Source of the DNA: Candidatus Brocadiia bacterium
GTDB lineage: Bacteria > Planctomycetota > PUPC01 > DSUN01
Length of the DNA stretch: 7,800 bases
Assembly (NCBI GenBank): GCA_016782825.1
Contig: JADHXT010000155.1
Span: forward strand, 1 to 7,800
Direction of reading: 5' to 3'
Part shown: in pieces, positions 6,577 through 7,800 of the stretch
How positions within the stretch are numbered: position 1 is the first letter of the stretch
Layout: every line of letters begins with the position of its first letter
The notes under the pieces: generated by a model
The model's input: only the letters and a program-made list of their open reading frames with translations
Databases searched by the model: none
Told to the model about the DNA's origin: nothing
Position numbers and translations under genes: made by a program

Positions 6577-7725
6577 GTGAAGTGCTTCATCATCATCCCC
6601 TATGATCCCCGCTTCCTGCGGATATACGAGCAGGGCATCCGCCAGAGCGTTGAGGAGTGCGGGATGGAGTGCTCCCTTCCTTTGAAGCGACCCGTGGCCG
6701 GCCCCATCGACGAGAGCATCCACCGACTCATCCGTGAGGCGACGCTGTGTGTCGCAGACCTGACCGACGGGAACCCGAACGTGATGTATGAGGTGGCCTT
6801 GGCCCACTCCTTGGGGAAGCCTGTGATCCTGACCACCCAAGGTGAACCAGAGCGGATCCCCTTTGACATCCGCCACCATCACGTGATCCACTATAAAGAG
6901 ACGCCAAAAGGGGTACGTGAGCTCTCCGCGCTGATTGCGGGTTCCATCCGCGCCACGATCGAGTTGGGCGCCTCGCCTCTCGAGGGCCTCCGGCAGATGC
7001 TGATGCCGTCGAGTCTTGGGACGCCGGAGGGGGCGTATGTTGTGGCGGCAAGCCCCCTCTCCTATCGAGAGGCGTTCCGCTCCCGCGGCGGGTGGATTGA
7101 GAGGCCCATTGGCACTTACTCGGACCACCTGGGCATTCGGGGCCTCATGCGGGCCTTCGGACTCATCGGCGATCTGGACCGCCTGCCACACCTGGTCGAC
7201 CCGGACGATTTCGACGACAAGGTGCTGCCCAACCCCATGCATCTGTACTGCATCGCCAGCCCCAAGGCGAATCGCTGGACGGGCCTCATGATGAAGGAGT
7301 TCTTCAAAGATAGAACCCCCAGGTGGGAGTTCCGGGCCGATCCGGAAAGCACGGATATCAGAAACCCACGGGTCCTGCTCTATCTCGATGGCAGGGCCTA
7401 CGACCCCGTGAGCCGGATTCCGGGCGGCCGCTTGGTCTGGGACTTCGGCCTCGTCCTCCGAGGTCCACATCCATACGACGCAAGTCACTTATTCATGGCC
7501 CTAGGCGGCCGCTCCTCGCTCGGCAGCGAAGCGGCCTGTCTGGCGGCCACGGACCTCGAATGCCTCAACAAGCTCATCAAGTCGCTGCGGGACATGGGTA
7601 TTGACCCCGATGATCACCGACAGGCGTTCTGCGCCATCGTGAGCGTCAGCTCCAAGGAGAGGAAGTCACACTTGGGCGCAGACAGCTCGCAGTTCAGAGT
7701 TGAGGATGTCGTGGCGTACAGTTAG
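6577..7725 (+). CDS. Two-domain protein: nucleoside 2-deoxyribosyltransferase-like N-terminus, unrecognised C-terminal domain
   Basis: This is a 382-residue protein with no signal peptide or membrane helix, so it is probably cytosolic. Residues 1-125 match the nucleoside 2-deoxyribosyltransferase-like Rossmannoid pattern. It opens with a strand, CFIIIPYDPRF, then a helix IYEQGIRQSVEECG. ATLCVADLTDGNP and NVMYEVALAHSLGKPVIL follow. Glu72 in MYEVALAH fits the conserved acidic residue of that superfamily. Such domains cleave or transfer at the N-glycosidic bond of nucleosides or nucleotides and recur in bacterial conflict and signalling proteins. Residues about 150-382 are not assigned. They contain PMHLYCIASPKANRWT (220-235), RVLLYLDG and WDFGLVLRGPHPYD (288-301), then a glycine-rich ALGGRSSLGSEAA (308-320), suggesting a second alpha/beta ligand-binding domain. 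GTG 6577 is chosen for GGAGGA (6565-6570) 6 nt upstream and because it abuts the first strand; a TTG at 6541 in frame adds 12 residues of no apparent value. C-ending codons are less dominant than in the preceding operon. Confidence 0.78.
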   Translation: MKCFIIIPYDPRFLRIYEQGIRQSVEECGMECSLPLKRPVAGPIDESIHRLIREATLCVADLTDGNPNVMYEVALAHSLGKPVILTTQGEPERIPFDIRHHHVIHYKETPKGVRELSALIAGSIRATIELGASPLEGLRQMLMPSSLGTPEGAYVVAASPLSYREAFRSRGGWIERPIGTYSDHLGIRGLMRAFGLIGDLDRLPHLVDPDDFDDKVLPNPMHLYCIASPKANRWTGLMMKEFFKDRTPRWEFRADPESTDIRNPRVLLYLDGRAYDPVSRIPGGRLVWDFGLVLRGPHPYDASHLFMALGGRSSLGSEAACLAATDLECLNKLIKSLRDMGIDPDDHRQAFCAIVSVSSKERKSHLGADSSQFRVEDVVAYS

Positions 7726-7732
7726 AGGCCTG

Positions 7733-7756
7733 CCCCACAGAGCGTGAAGTCTGGGG
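7733..7756 (+). terminator. Weak hairpin after the last gene
   Basis: CCCC-AC-AGA (7733-7741) can pair with TCTGGGG (7750-7756), giving a 7-bp stem with a 2-nt bulge and an 8-nt loop, starting 8 nt after the stop. There is no T-run behind it, and it overlaps the tandem repeat, so the fold may be incidental. Confidence 0.25.
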
Positions 7757-7776
7757 ACACGTGAAGTCTGGGGACA
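7743..7776 (+). repeat. Exact 17-bp tandem repeat (two copies)
   Basis: CGTGAAGTCTGGGGACA occurs at 7743-7759 and again directly at 7760-7776 with no mismatch. It is followed by TGTTATTTAACTATCC, which is markedly AT-richer than the genes. From memory, GTCTGGGGACA followed by an AT-rich tract like TTATTTAACTA is seen next to REP-associated tyrosine transposase (IS200-like Y1) genes. The repeat may be the edge of such an element lying beyond the right end. The tandem repeat is directly visible; the mobile-element link is inference. Confidence 0.75.
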
Positions 7777-7800
7777 TGTTATTTAACTATCCCTCCGGAG

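Noticed and set aside
6424..7488. 354-codon minus-strand frame opposite the NDT-like gene
   Set aside because: No motif and no ribosome site, and it is antisense to a clear two-domain protein.

Overview
The window looks like chromosomal DNA from a GC-rich environmental bacterium, most likely a planctomycete or a close PVC-group relative. This rests on three things: an N-terminal LEPR-XLL motif (LEPRLLLSA) on a secreted hydrolase, a zinc-ribbon/membrane-anchored protein with a squalene-cyclase-like repeat toroid, and a TPR membrane protein beside it. All three are common in Planctomycetota. The lineage call is inference from protein style, not from a marker gene.

Layout. (1) 1-1503, minus strand, cut by the left edge: a secreted glycoside hydrolase of the GH113-like TIM-barrel type, followed by a tandem cadherin/VCBS-like Ig domain. 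(2) 1504-1774: a divergent promoter region. (3) 1775-2656, plus: an exported calcineurin-like metallophosphatase of the 5'-nucleotidase/UshA type without the C-terminal nucleotide-binding domain. (4) 2719-2747: a near-consensus promoter, followed by a two-gene operon. Its genes are 2802-4748 (one membrane helix, TPR repeats, two Ig-like domains) and 4765-6177 (zinc ribbon, one membrane helix, Pro-rich linker, alpha/alpha-toroid repeats). (5) 6178-6576: a gene-free stretch with a REP-like double hairpin, a second structured segment and a promoter. (6) 6577-7725, plus: a two-domain protein. Its N-terminal half is a nucleoside 2-deoxyribosyltransferase-like domain and its C-terminal half is unrecognised. 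(7) 7743-7776: an exact 17-bp tandem repeat with the look of the ends of REP-associated or IS200-like elements.

How they fit together. The first four genes are envelope or secreted proteins with C-ending codons. The hydrolase and the phosphatase are divergently transcribed and need not share a function. The TPR and toroid genes are 16 nt apart and probably form one membrane-associated assembly of unknown role. The last gene stands alone between repeats, is less dominated by C-ending codons, and is predicted cytosolic. It is the best candidate here for an undescribed, nucleotide-centred (possibly defence or stress) function.

Limits: every family call comes from reading motifs by eye. No database search, structure prediction or composition calculation was run.
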